Below, one piece after another: positions 1 through 10,952 of a stretch of DNA of 64,000 nt. Source of the stretch: Actinomycetes bacterium (GTDB lineage Bacteria; Actinomycetota; Actinomycetes; Propionibacteriales; Nocardioidaceae). Position 1 is the stretch's first letter, and each line of letters opens with the position of its first letter. The stretch is taken from assembly GCA_023460975.1 (NCBI GenBank), contig JAEWOG010000020.1:1-64000 (forward strand). The letters run 5' to 3'. A program made the position numbers and the translations under genes. The notes beneath the pieces are model-generated. The model was not told the DNA's origin, searched no databases, and worked only from the letters and a program-made list of their open reading frames with translations.

Positions 1-2732
<2,732 letters not shown>

Positions 2733-2809
2733 CCGTCGCATCTCCTCGGAGGATTCATGGGTTGTCCTGCAGAGACCCATCTTGCCGCGCTGCATGCACT
2801 GCGGCGTAG

Positions 2810-2828
2810 CAAGGTTTACCTAACCTGA
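2810..2828 (-). promoter_or_regulatory. IdeR/DtxR-type iron box upstream of acnA
   Basis: The 15-base core AGGTTTACCTAACCT (2812-2826) matches the IdeR/DtxR palindrome AGGTTAGCCTAACCT at 13 of 15 positions. It lies about 80 bases upstream of the acnA start. This would link aconitase, an iron-sulfur enzyme, directly to iron status. Footprinting was not possible here; the call rests on the motif and its position. Confidence 0.7.
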
Positions 2829-2841
2829 CCTCTGCGATATC

Positions 2842-2855
2842 TCTCGACATCAAGA
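2842..2855 (-). promoter_or_regulatory. Palindrome upstream of acnA, TamR/MarR-like operator candidate
   Basis: TCTCGACATCAAGA is an inverted repeat with 6-base arms (one mismatch) around CA. It lies 14 bases upstream of the iron box. From memory it resembles the TCTTGAnnTCAAGA palindromes bound by MarR-family TamR at aconitase promoters in Streptomyces. No tamR gene is visible in the window. Confidence 0.5.
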
Positions 2856-2895
2856 TACACGACATCTAGCTACCGCTCCAAACGGGCGGACGGGC

Positions 2896-4467
2896 TCAGT
2901 CAAGGTCGGCCGCGCTGACGGCGCGATCGGCGAGTTCGGCGCCCGCGCCGTCGTACAACTGGAAGCCTGCGTCCGCCCCGCGCACCCGCGCTTGCTCGAG
3001 TTCGTCGTCGTACTGGGCCACCACAGCCACGGTGCCCTCGTAGCCGGCCTCGCGAAGTCGCTCGAGCACGATGAGGTTGCTCTGGTGGAACGGCATCGCC
3101 AGCAGCACCAGGCGGGTGTCCCGGAAGGACTCGGCACTCCACAGGACCGGGTCGGTCGCATCGCCCTCGACCACGTCGTAGCCGCGCGAGCGCAGGAAGT
3201 CGCACCGTTCGCGGTCGGTCTCGATGCCCAGCACCCGCAGGCCGTACACGTCGACCAGGCGGCTGTACGCCGAGCGGCCCACGCGCCCCATCCCCAGCAC
3301 CACTGCCTGGCGACCCGCTGCGTCCAGCGGCCGGTCCTCCGGGTGCAGTCGGTGCGGAGCGTGCTCGGGCAGGAGCCCGCGCAGCATGCGCACGATGCGT
3401 TCGCCCCGGTCCACGGGCAGCGACCCGATCACCATGCCGGCCGCCACCGTCGCCCCGAGGATCGTCACCCACTCCTCGCCCGCGATGCCCTCCGCAGCCA
3501 CGACGACGATGAGCCCGAACTCGGAGAAGTTGGTGAGAGCGGTCGCGGTCAGCACCGAGGTGCGCAGTCTGAATCGACACAGCCAGAAGAGGAAGGTGAA
3601 GGCCACCGCCTGCAACGGCAGGAGCAGGAGCAGCACCGCGACCACCAGCAACTCCGAGGGGGTCGGCAGGCCACCCAGCCCGATCGAGATGAAGAACCCG
3701 ACGAGCAGCAGGTCCTTGATGGTGAAGAGCGACTTGGCCAACTCCCCCGCCCTCGGCGAGGAGGCAAGCAGCATGCCGATGATGAGGGCACCCAGATCGC
3801 CCTTCACGTTCAGGGTGTCAAAGAGCCAGTAGCCGGGCACCAGCGCAAGGACCACGCCGTAGAGGGGTAGCAGTTCGTCGTGTCCGAGTCGGGCCAGTCC
3901 CCCACGCATCAGCCATGACGCCGGCACCAGGGCCAGGAGCGCAACAGCCCATGGGCTGGGGACCCGGCCCTCGGCCAGCGCGAGGAACACCACCGCAGCC
4001 AGGTCCTGCACCACCAGCACGCCGATCGCCGTGCGCCCCGACAGCGAGCGGGTGGCGTTGCGTTCCTCCAGGAGCTTGACCACCAGCACCGTGCTGGAGA
4101 AGGACGTGGCGAAGCCGATCAGTGCCCACCCGGTCGGATCAAGGTGGGCGGCAGCACCCACGCCGGCCACGGCGAGAAGCCCGATGACCCCTGCCCCGAT
4201 GAGCATGAAGGTGGCGGTGTGCACGGTCGCCACCGCGAACACCTCGCGCCGCAGCAGCGAACGCACGTCCATCTTCAGACCCACACCGAAGAGCAGGACG
4301 GTCACGCCGAGATCCGCGATCGTCTCCAGCGTCGGCGTCGACTCGACCCCCATCGGCGCCAGCACGAAGCCCGCCACGAGGAAGCCGACGAGCGGGGGCA
4401 GACGCACGTACGTCGCCACGGCTCCCGCCACGAGAGCCGCGACGAGGATCAGTTCGGTGTCTCCCAT
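2896..4467 (-). CDS. Kef-type monovalent cation:proton antiporter (CPA2) with TrkA-N domain
   Basis: The 523-residue protein is an integral-membrane antiporter of the CPA2/KefB type, expected to exchange K+ or Na+ for protons. Residues about 5-355 give 11-12 hydrophobic segments with the family's conserved acidic site in VLVVQDLAAVV (D155) and the NFSEFGLI segment near 313-320. Residues about 387-505 are a TrkA-N nucleotide-binding domain beginning with LGMGRVG, which gates related proteins by NAD(H) or AMP. The ATG is preceded by GGAG. It stands alone between acnA and the methyltransferase gene, close to other potassium-type genes. The transported ion cannot be read from the sequence. Confidence 0.88.
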   Translation of the reverse strand: MGDTELILVAALVAGAVATYVRLPPLVGFLVAGFVLAPMGVESTPTLETIADLGVTVLLFGVGLKMDVRSLLRREVFAVATVHTATFMLIGAGVIGLLAVAGVGAAAHLDPTGWALIGFATSFSSTVLVVKLLEERNATRSLSGRTAIGVLVVQDLAAVVFLALAEGRVPSPWAVALLALVPASWLMRGGLARLGHDELLPLYGVVLALVPGYWLFDTLNVKGDLGALIIGMLLASSPRAGELAKSLFTIKDLLLVGFFISIGLGGLPTPSELLVVAVLLLLLPLQAVAFTFLFWLCRFRLRTSVLTATALTNFSEFGLIVVVAAEGIAGEEWVTILGATVAAGMVIGSLPVDRGERIVRMLRGLLPEHAPHRLHPEDRPLDAAGRQAVVLGMGRVGRSAYSRLVDVYGLRVLGIETDRERCDFLRSRGYDVVEGDATDPVLWSAESFRDTRLVLLAMPFHQSNLIVLERLREAGYEGTVAVVAQYDDELEQARVRGADAGFQLYDGAGAELADRAVSAADLD

Positions 4468-4504
4468 GAGCGCTCCTGCCCCCTGGCCCGCCCCGACAGC
4501 GTGC

Positions 4505-5647
4505 TCAGTGCCGGGCAGCGCCGTTCTTCGTCAACAACGCCACGCACTCGACATGATGCGTCATCGGGAACAGGTCGAACCCGCGCAACGCGGTGAGCGC
4601 GTACCCGTGCTCGGCGAAGATCGCCACGTCGCGAGCCAGGGCCGCGGGATCGCAGGCCACGTACGCGACCGCCCGGGGCGCACGGTCCACGACCTGCTCG
4701 ACGACAGCCCGCTTCGCACCCTCACGCGGCGGGTCGAGGACCACGAGGTCGAACGGCTCGTCGTACTCCTCACGCAGCACCGTGGCGACGTCGCCCGCGG
4801 CGACCTTCGTGCGGGCCACACCGGCAAGGTTCGTCCGCGCCATGCGCGCGGCCGCGGCGTGCCCCTCGACGGCGACCACACGCGCACCCTTGCCCACGGC
4901 CTCGCCGAGGAACCGGGCGAACAGACCGACTCCGGCGTACAGGTCGAGCACCGACTCCCCCGGCTGCGGCGCCAACAGGTCCAGCACGGTCCGGACGAGC
5001 GTCTCCGGCGCGCCCGGGTGTACCTGCCAGAAGCCGTCGTCGGCCACCTGGAACGGATGCCCGAGGACCTCGTACGAGGGCCCCTCGGTGGCGGCAATCA
5101 GGCAGTCCTCGACCGGGACCACCTCGCGGGAACGGTGCTTGTGCATGCCCTTGGCTCCCCCGCCCCGCGGCACGAACCGGGTGCGCGTACGCCACCGCAA
5201 CCCGTCGACATCGCCGGCCACGGCCTCGACCGTCAGCCCCGCCACCAGCGGATGCTCGGGGTCGAACTTCGCAATCCGGACGAGCTGCTCGCGCACGATG
5301 GTGGCCTTCAGGTCGCGCTGCGCGGGCAGGGCGACGTGCTGGAAGTCGCACCCTCCGCACAGGCCGGGGCCAGCCACCGGGCACGGAGCCTCGACCCGGT
5401 CCGCAGACGGCGACAGGACCTCCACGACGTCGCCGCGCCAGAACCGGTCTCCGTCAGTGCCCTCGGTGATCTCGACGATGACCCGCTCGCCGGGCAGCCC
5501 GTGGCGGGTGAACACCACACGCGACTCCGGCTCGGGCAGCCGTACGACGAAGTGGCCGCCGTGCGCAGCGGGCCCGACCTCTGCCTCGAACTGCTGCCCG
5601 ACGCGGGAAGCACCCCGCGCCTTGCGCGTACGTGTGTGACGACTCAT
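4505..5647 (-). CDS. TrmA/RlmD-family 23S rRNA (uracil-5-)-methyltransferase
   Basis: A SAM-dependent RNA methyltransferase of 380 residues that adds a methyl group to C5 of uridine. It has an N-terminal TRAM domain (about 15-78), four iron-sulfur cysteines in the RumA pattern (C89, C97, C100 and C182), a SAM loop VLDLYAGVGLFAR, and the catalytic cysteine in the YVACDP motif near the C-terminus. The start at 5647 overlaps the stop of the upstream permease gene as ATGA, indicating translational coupling; a longer upstream reading exists but would run through the permease gene. Rv2689c beside Rv2690c in M. tuberculosis has the same pairing. Whether the target is 23S rRNA or tRNA is not decided by sequence. 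Confidence 0.88.
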   Translation of the reverse strand: MSRHTRTRKARGASRVGQQFEAEVGPAAHGGHFVVRLPEPESRVVFTRHGLPGERVIVEITEGTDGDRFWRGDVVEVLSPSADRVEAPCPVAGPGLCGGCDFQHVALPAQRDLKATIVREQLVRIAKFDPEHPLVAGLTVEAVAGDVDGLRWRTRTRFVPRGGGAKGMHKHRSREVVPVEDCLIAATEGPSYEVLGHPFQVADDGFWQVHPGAPETLVRTVLDLLAPQPGESVLDLYAGVGLFARFLGEAVGKGARVVAVEGHAAAARMARTNLAGVARTKVAAGDVATVLREEYDEPFDLVVLDPPREGAKRAVVEQVVDRAPRAVAYVACDPAALARDVAIFAEHGYALTALRGFDLFPMTHHVECVALLTKNGAARH

Positions 5648-7713
5648 CGATCCACCTGCCTGCTGGAACTTCCACCGACTCGACCCCGACGCAGGTCCCC
5701 GGCATGGACGCGAGCGTTCGCACGCTGCTCCCGCGCCTTGGCCACCTGCGAGGACTGCAACTGATAGGGCACAGAGATCACCATGACACCGGGGCTGAAC
5801 AGCAGCCGCCCCTTGAGCCGCAGCGCCGTCTGGTTGTGCAGCACCTGCTCCCACCAGTGCCCCACGACGTACTCCGGGATGAACACGGCCACCACGCCGC
5901 GCGGGCTGGCCTTCCGGATCTCCTGGGCGTACTCAACGATGGGGCGCACGACCTCGCGGTACGGCGAGTGCAGCACCTTGAGCGGAATGTCCATGTGCCG
6001 GTCGTCCCAGTCGGACAGCATCGCGGACGTGCTCTGCGGGTCGACGCCCACATAGACGGCCTCCAGGATGTTGGGCCGGGTCGCCTTGGCGAACGCCAGC
6101 GCCCGCAGCGTCGGCTTGTGCAGCTTGGAGACGAGCACCATCGCGTGCACGCGCGTCGGCATCACGCGGTCCTGGTCGTCGGCGGCCAGCTCGGACTCCA
6201 CCCGCTCGTAGTGCCGCGAGATCCGCTGCATCACGAGGTAGAAGAAGATCATCGCCAGGATGGTGATCCACGCTCCAGCGAGGAACTTCGTGATCAGCAC
6301 GATCACGAGCACGACCGACGTCATCCCCAACCCGATCGTGTTGATCAGGCGTGAGCGCATCATGCGGCGGCGTTCGTGCGCGTCGGTCTCTGTGGCCAGG
6401 TGTCGCGACCAGTGCCTGATCATCCCCAGTTGGCTGAGGTTGAAGGAGACGAAGACGCCGACGATGTAGAGCTGGATCAGCTTGGTGGTCTCCGCGTCGA
6501 ACAGCCAGATCAGGATGGCGGACAGCGCCGCGAGGAACACGATGCCGTTGCTGTACGCCAGCCGGTCGCCGCGGGATCCGAGCGCGCGCGGCGCATGCCC
6601 GTCCTGCGCCAGGATCGAGGCCAGCACGGGGAACCCGTTGAACGCCGTGTTGGCTGCCAGCACGAGGATGACCCCGGTCACCGTCACGACGAAGTAGAAG
6701 CCGGGCTGGAAGTCAGCGAAGACTCCGCGGGCGATCTGCGAGATCACGGGGTGCTGCTCGTAGCCCTCGGGCACGGCGCCACCGTTGAGGCGCAGCCGCT
6801 CCAACTCGTGCGGGTCGACGTACCGGATGCCCATCTGCTGGGCCAGCACGATGACGCTCATCATCATCGACACCGCGATCAGGCCGAGCATGAGCAGGGT
6901 AGTGGCCGCGTTGCGGCTCTTCGGCTTGCGGAAGGCCGGCACGCCGTTGCTGATCGCCTCGACGCCCGTGAGCGCAGCACAGCCGCTGGAGAAGGCGCGA
7001 GCCAGCAGGAAGATCAGAGCCACCTGGGTCAGGGGGCCGTCCCAGCCCTCGGCCGGCGCGACATCGAGGTGGCTCGACTCCGCCTTGGGGAGGGTCCCGA
7101 ACGCCATCTCGGCAAAGCCGTACGCGCACATCCCGAGCACGGCGAGCATGAACAGGTACGTCGGCACGGCGAAGAACGTGCCCGACTCCCGCACCCCGCG
7201 CAGGTTCATGGCGGTCAGGGCAGCCACCGCGACGAGCGCGACCGTGGCCTCGTGCCCGATGAGGATCGGCGCGGCACCGGCGGCGTACTGAGCCGCCGAG
7301 GAGATCGACACGGCCACCGTCAGCACGTAGTCGACCAGCAGGGCACTGGCCACCGTGACACCGGCCTTGCGCCCGAGGTTGACCTTCGCCACCTCGTAGT
7401 CGCCGCCCCCGGACGGATAGGCGTGCACCGTCTGGCGGTACGACGCCACGACGGTCAGCATGACCAGCGCGACGACCAGACCGATCTTCCATGACCACAC
7501 GTACGCCGTGGAGCCGGCCACGGCGAGCATGATGAACACCTCGTCGGGCGCGTACGCCACCGACGAGAGCGCATCGCTCGCAAAGACGGGCAGCGCCACG
7601 CGCTTGGGAAGCAGCGTCTCGCCCAACTGACTGCTGCGGAGCTTGCGGCCCAGCAGGATCCGCTTGGAGACATCGCCGACACCCACGGCCAGCAAGCGTA
7701 TGGCACGACGCAC
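5644..7713 (-). CDS. APC-superfamily permease, KimA/KUP-like potassium importer candidate
   Basis: A 689-residue membrane protein with about 12 hydrophobic segments in the first 470 residues and a cytosolic C-terminal domain of about 200 residues. The early motif ALPVFASDALSSVAYAP is of the kind found in the KimA branch of the APC superfamily (B. subtilis c-di-AMP-regulated K+/H+ symporter), and the large soluble tail fits that branch better than a classical amino-acid permease. Automated annotation would usually say amino acid permease. It is divergent from two TrkA-type genes and coupled to the methyltransferase gene, the arrangement of Rv2690c-Rv2692. The GTG start at 7713 is the first in frame; no strong ribosome site is seen. 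K+ as substrate is inference. Confidence 0.82.
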   Translation of the reverse strand: MRRAIRLLAVGVGDVSKRILLGRKLRSSQLGETLLPKRVALPVFASDALSSVAYAPDEVFIMLAVAGSTAYVWSWKIGLVVALVMLTVVASYRQTVHAYPSGGGDYEVAKVNLGRKAGVTVASALLVDYVLTVAVSISSAAQYAAGAAPILIGHEATVALVAVAALTAMNLRGVRESGTFFAVPTYLFMLAVLGMCAYGFAEMAFGTLPKAESSHLDVAPAEGWDGPLTQVALIFLLARAFSSGCAALTGVEAISNGVPAFRKPKSRNAATTLLMLGLIAVSMMMSVIVLAQQMGIRYVDPHELERLRLNGGAVPEGYEQHPVISQIARGVFADFQPGFYFVVTVTGVILVLAANTAFNGFPVLASILAQDGHAPRALGSRGDRLAYSNGIVFLAALSAILIWLFDAETTKLIQLYIVGVFVSFNLSQLGMIRHWSRHLATETDAHERRRMMRSRLINTIGLGMTSVVLVIVLITKFLAGAWITILAMIFFYLVMQRISRHYERVESELAADDQDRVMPTRVHAMVLVSKLHKPTLRALAFAKATRPNILEAVYVGVDPQSTSAMLSDWDDRHMDIPLKVLHSPYREVVRPIVEYAQEIRKASPRGVVAVFIPEYVVGHWWEQVLHNQTALRLKGRLLFSPGVMVISVPYQLQSSQVAKAREQRANARVHAGDLRRGRVGGSSSRQVDR

Positions 7714-7765
7714 CCGGCGGCACGCCTCACCCGCGTCTCGCGCGTCGCGGCGGCTGATGGTGCGT

Positions 7766-7771
7766 TAGCGT
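7766..7771 (+). promoter_or_regulatory. -10 hexamer TAGCGT, leaderless start of trkA-like gene
   Basis: TAGCGT is followed by six bases and then the GTG start codon at 7778, the spacing expected for transcription starting at the start codon. No Shine-Dalgarno sequence is present. Confidence 0.6.
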
Positions 7772-7777
7772 TCACTC

Positions 7778-8440
7778 GTGCACGTCGTGATCATGGGTTG
7801 CGGCCGCGTCGGTTCGACGCTGGCGAGAAGCCTCGAGGACCGCAACCACACCGTCTCGGTGATCGACTCCGAGCCCGACGCCTTCCGGCGCCTCGGCGCC
7901 GACTTCAACGGCGACAAGGTCGTGGGCATGGGCTTCGACCAGGTGGTGCTGGAGAAGGCGGGGATCCGTCGGGCGCACGCCTTCGCCGCCGTCTCGAGCG
8001 GGGACAACTCCAACATCATCGCCGCCCGCGTCGCGCGCGAGACGTTCGGGACCCAGCAGGTCGTGGCCCGCATCTACGACCCCGGGCGCGCCGAGGTCTA
8101 CCAGCGCCTCGGCATCACGACGGTGGCCACGGTCAAGTGGACCGCCGATCAGGTCCTGCGCCGACTGCTCCCCGCGGGCGCCGAGCCGGACTACCGGGAC
8201 CCCTCAGGCACGATCCGTCTCGACCACGTGGGAGTCCCCAACGTCTGGGTCGGGCAGCGCACCATCCACTTCCAGGAGCAGTCCCGCAGCCGGATCGCCT
8301 GGATCGACCGGCTCGGCGAAGGCATGCTCCCCACCCGCGACACGGTCATGCAGGAGGGCGACAGCCTCCACCTGGTGATCCGCGAAGAAAACGCCGAGCA
8401 CGCCTACCGGGTGCTGGCCGAAGGTCCTGAGGAGGCCTGA
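7778..8440 (+). CDS. TrkA-family potassium uptake regulatory subunit (CeoB-like)
   Basis: A cytosolic 220-residue RCK protein. Residues 1-125 form a Rossmann TrkA-N domain with the dinucleotide motif GCGRVG (residues 7-12) and an acidic residue after the second strand (VIDSE). Residues about 135-215 form a TrkA-C ligand-binding domain. Such subunits gate K+ channels or symporters in response to nucleotides. The GTG start has a leaderless-type -10 and no ribosome site. The stop shares one base with the ATG of the second TrkA gene, so the two are probably made together and may form a hetero-oligomer. It matches ceoB in the conserved mycobacterial order; its membrane partner may be the divergent APC permease. 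Confidence 0.9.
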   Translation: MHVVIMGCGRVGSTLARSLEDRNHTVSVIDSEPDAFRRLGADFNGDKVVGMGFDQVVLEKAGIRRAHAFAAVSSGDNSNIIAARVARETFGTQQVVARIYDPGRAEVYQRLGITTVATVKWTADQVLRRLLPAGAEPDYRDPSGTIRLDHVGVPNVWVGQRTIHFQEQSRSRIAWIDRLGEGMLPTRDTVMQEGDSLHLVIREENAEHAYRVLAEGPEEA

Positions 8441-9120
8441 TGCGCGTCGCCATCGCCGGTGCAGGCGCTGTCGGTCGCTCGATCGCTCGCGAGTTGATCG
8501 AGAACGGTCACGACGTCCTGCTCATCGACAAGTCGCCCGCAGCGATCCGTCCTGACCAGGTCAGCGGCGCGGAGTGGTTGCTCGCCGACTCGTGCGAGTT
8601 GTCGTCGCTCTCGGAGGCCAAGGTCGACGAGTGCGACGTGGTCATCGCCGCGACCGGCGACGACAAGGCCAACCTGGTGACGTCGCTGCTGGCCAAGACG
8701 GAGTTCGCAGTCCCCCGGACCGTGGGGCGCGTCAACCACCCCAACAACGAGTGGCTCTTCAACGAGAGCTGGGGCGTGGACGTCAACGTCTCGACGCCGC
8801 GGATCATGTCGGCACTCGTGGAGGAGGCCGTCGCTGTGGGCGACCTCGTACGGCTCTTCACGTTCCGCCAGGGCAACGCCAACCTCGTCGAAATGACGCT
8901 GCCCGCGGACTCCCCGTACGTCGGTACGCCGGCCGGCCTCGTGCCGTTCCCCGAGAACTGCGCGCTGGTGACGATCCTGCGCGACGGACAGGTCTACCCG
9001 CCCGAGGCCGAGCAGCCGCTGGAGGCGGGCGACGAACTGCTGTTCGTCATCCCCACCGAGCTCGAGCTCGAACTGGAGGCGCTGCTCTCCCCCAACGCCC
9101 GGCGCCGTACGGAGGACTGA
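8440..9120 (+). CDS. TrkA-family potassium uptake regulatory subunit (CeoC-like)
   Basis: Second RCK subunit, 226 residues, with an N-terminal Rossmann domain (GAGAVG at residues 7-12, LLIDKS after strand two) and a C-terminal TrkA-C domain (about 140-215). It starts at the last base of the preceding stop codon and has GGAGG just upstream, so it is translated with the first subunit. Paired TrkA genes without an adjacent TrkH or KtrB channel are characteristic of the actinobacterial ceoBC locus. The gene is followed by a short hairpin shared with the convergent DUF3159 gene. Confidence 0.9.
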   Translation: MRVAIAGAGAVGRSIARELIENGHDVLLIDKSPAAIRPDQVSGAEWLLADSCELSSLSEAKVDECDVVIAATGDDKANLVTSLLAKTEFAVPRTVGRVNHPNNEWLFNESWGVDVNVSTPRIMSALVEEAVAVGDLVRLFTFRQGNANLVEMTLPADSPYVGTPAGLVPFPENCALVTILRDGQVYPPEAEQPLEAGDELLFVIPTELELELEALLSPNARRRTED

Positions 9121-9131
9121 GGCCGTCGAGG

Positions 9132-9154
9132 CCGACGCCCTGATCAGGCGTCGG
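9132..9154. terminator. Convergent hairpin between trkA pair and DUF3159 gene
   Basis: CCGACGCC and GGCGTCGG (8-base perfect arms) flank a 7-base loop. The hairpin includes the last codons of the minus-strand gene. No U-run is present, as is usual in this GC-rich genome. Confidence 0.5.
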
Positions 9155-9914
9155 CGTCCTCCTGGGCGCTCGGAACGCCCACGGGCTCGATCGGGGTGCT
9201 GTCGCGCGCCAGCAGCCACACCATGGCGCCCAGCGCCGCGAGTTGCAGCGGCCACCCCATGACGATCTTGGCTCCCGCGAGCAGGGTGATCGCCGTGTCG
9301 GGGTCCATGGCACCCGAGTGACCCGCCAGCCAGATGGGGGCCTGCACCGCCACCCGGACCACACATGGCAGCACGAGCATCCACGTCAGCCGGCTGCACA
9401 GCTTGACCATCCCGCGGTCGCGACGCCACTCGGTCAGGTCGCCGGTGACACTGCCCACCATCAGGCCGACCAGAGGCCAGCGGAACAAGGCGGTGGCCCC
9501 CAGCACGACCGCGTAGCCGGCGTTGTAGAGGATCCCGGGCAGGAAGTAGGCCAGCGCCTGATCCTCCACCGACCCACCGGCCGCGGCGGCGCGTGAGGCG
9601 AACACCCACCCGAGCCCGATCCCGAAGAGGGCGTTGACGACGTACTGGATCGTGGAGCGCTGCATGAGGCGCACCAGGAGCAGCAGCGCGGCAGCGCCGA
9701 CGCTCACCCACAGCGCCAACTGCAGGTCGCGCTGGGTCAGCCACGTCATCGTGAACAGGATCGTGGGCACCGCCGCCTCAGCCATGCCCCGGCGTCCGCC
9801 GAGAGCCGTGGCGAGTTGCGTGCGGACGACCTGCTCCACCGTCGTGGCTCCCTTGGGGAGGGGGCTGACCGCTTCGGCAGACTCCTCCGCCCCCGTCTCG
9901 GGCACCTGGCTCAC
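9144..9914 (-). CDS. DUF3159 membrane protein
   Basis: A 256-residue protein with a soluble N-terminal part (about 1-45) and five or six hydrophobic segments between residues about 45 and 240, matching DUF3159, the family of Rv2693c. Its biochemical function is unknown. The ATG at 9914 overlaps the stop of the OB-fold gene by four bases (ATGA), placing it at the end of a DUF3710, OB-fold, DUF3159 operon. The same order beside ceoBC and dut is kept in mycobacteria, which suggests a shared role, but nothing in the sequence shows a substrate. Confidence 0.82.
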   Translation of the reverse strand: MSQVPETGAEESAEAVSPLPKGATTVEQVVRTQLATALGGRRGMAEAAVPTILFTMTWLTQRDLQLALWVSVGAAALLLLVRLMQRSTIQYVVNALFGIGLGWVFASRAAAAGGSVEDQALAYFLPGILYNAGYAVVLGATALFRWPLVGLMVGSVTGDLTEWRRDRGMVKLCSRLTWMLVLPCVVRVAVQAPIWLAGHSGAMDPDTAITLLAGAKIVMGWPLQLAALGAMVWLLARDSTPIEPVGVPSAQEDADA

Positions 9915-10270
9915 GGGATCAGCTCATAGCGTGGATTGAAGATGACGCGCACGCCCTCATGCGTACCGATCCGCCCGCGCACGCGCATGGCCCGCCCGGG
10001 GTCGACACCGGTGATGCGTCGGCGCCCGAGCCAGATCAGCGTGACGCGCCCGGACCCGTCGTCCAGCTCAGCCTCCAGCGCGGCCACGCCGCCTCGGGGG
10101 CGCAGCGTCACCGTCCGCAGCACGCCCTGCAGTTGCACGATGGTGCGGTCGGGCGCCTCGGCGATGCTCGTGCCCGTGCGCTCGACGTGGGCAGCCATCA
10201 GGTCCCGCGCCTCTTGGTGAGTGCTGTCAGCCCAGGAGGACAGTGAGCGACGCAGCGCCTGCAGGGCCAT
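9911..10270 (-). CDS. Small OB-fold nucleic-acid-binding-type protein (Rv2694c-like)
   Basis: A 119-residue soluble protein. Residues about 45-115 resemble an OB-fold of the tRNA_anti/RecG-wedge kind: strands around VQLQGVLRTVTL, AELDDGSGRVTLIWLGRR and AMRVRGRIGTHEGVRVIFNPRYEL. The N-terminal 40 residues look helical. It sits between the DUF3710 gene (three-base gap) and the DUF3159 gene (four-base overlap), so all three are co-translated. A nucleic-acid ligand is likely from the fold but is not shown. Confidence 0.78.
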   Translation of the reverse strand: MALQALRRSLSSWADSTHQEARDLMAAHVERTGTSIAEAPDRTIVQLQGVLRTVTLRPRGGVAALEAELDDGSGRVTLIWLGRRRITGVDPGRAMRVRGRIGTHEGVRVIFNPRYELIP

Positions 10271-10273
10271 GGG

Positions 10274-10885
10274 TCAGGAGACCCGTCGCGCGTCCGCAGG
10301 CAGGGTGACGGCGAGGGGCTCCCCCACGGGCATGGCGCCCTCGCCGCGTCGCACGACCACGGTGGACAGCGCGTCGTCCCACGCAGCATTGCCCTCGGGG
10401 TCGACGGCGGGCGCGCCCATGAAGGTGGCGCGCAGGAGCCAGCGGGCCCCGTTGATCCCGACGATGCGCGAGGGCTGGACACCGGGCGAGCCGTCGGGGA
10501 GCGTGGCGGGAAGCTGGCAGAGCAGCTCGGTGCCCCAGCGCCCCTCACGCTCGGTCCACTGACCGCCGCGACGCGTCAGGTCCTCGGCGATCTGCGGCCG
10601 TACGGTGGACCACAGGTCGCCGTTGCGGGGCGCCGCGAAGGCCTGCAGCTCGACAGCCCCCTCGTCGGCGGCGAGGATCACGGCGCGCACCTGACCCGAC
10701 TTCTCGTCGACCTGCAGGCGCAGCTCGCGTCCGGGCGAAGGCTCGATGAGCATCGCGCCGAGGTCAACGCGCTCGGCAGCGGCGAGGTCGACCTCGGAGA
10801 CGTCCCACGGCCCGGGCCCGGACGGCTCGACCACCTCGTCCGGGGTCACCTCGGATGCCTGGGCTGCCTTACGGCGGAACTTCAC
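10274..10885 (-). CDS. DUF3710 protein
   Basis: A soluble 203-residue protein beginning VKFRRKAAQ at a GTG with ACGGAG just upstream; a longer in-frame reading to 10996 has no ribosome site and low-complexity Arg-rich content, so it is rejected. The body resembles DUF3710 (Rv2696c), with a conserved central stretch around GVQPSRIVGINGARWLLRA. Function unknown. It is the first gene of a three-gene operon and lies 67 bases after dut on the same strand, matching mycobacterial synteny. Confidence 0.82.
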   Translation of the reverse strand: MKFRRKAAQASEVTPDEVVEPSGPGPWDVSEVDLAAAERVDLGAMLIEPSPGRELRLQVDEKSGQVRAVILAADEGAVELQAFAAPRNGDLWSTVRPQIAEDLTRRGGQWTEREGRWGTELLCQLPATLPDGSPGVQPSRIVGINGARWLLRATFMGAPAVDPEGNAAWDDALSTVVVRRGEGAMPVGEPLAVTLPADARRVS

Positions 10886-10952
10886 TGGTCGACTCCGTTC
10901 ATCGTCATGCCTGGCTGGTGGGCGTTGGCGCCAACGGCGCCCAGGTCCGCGC

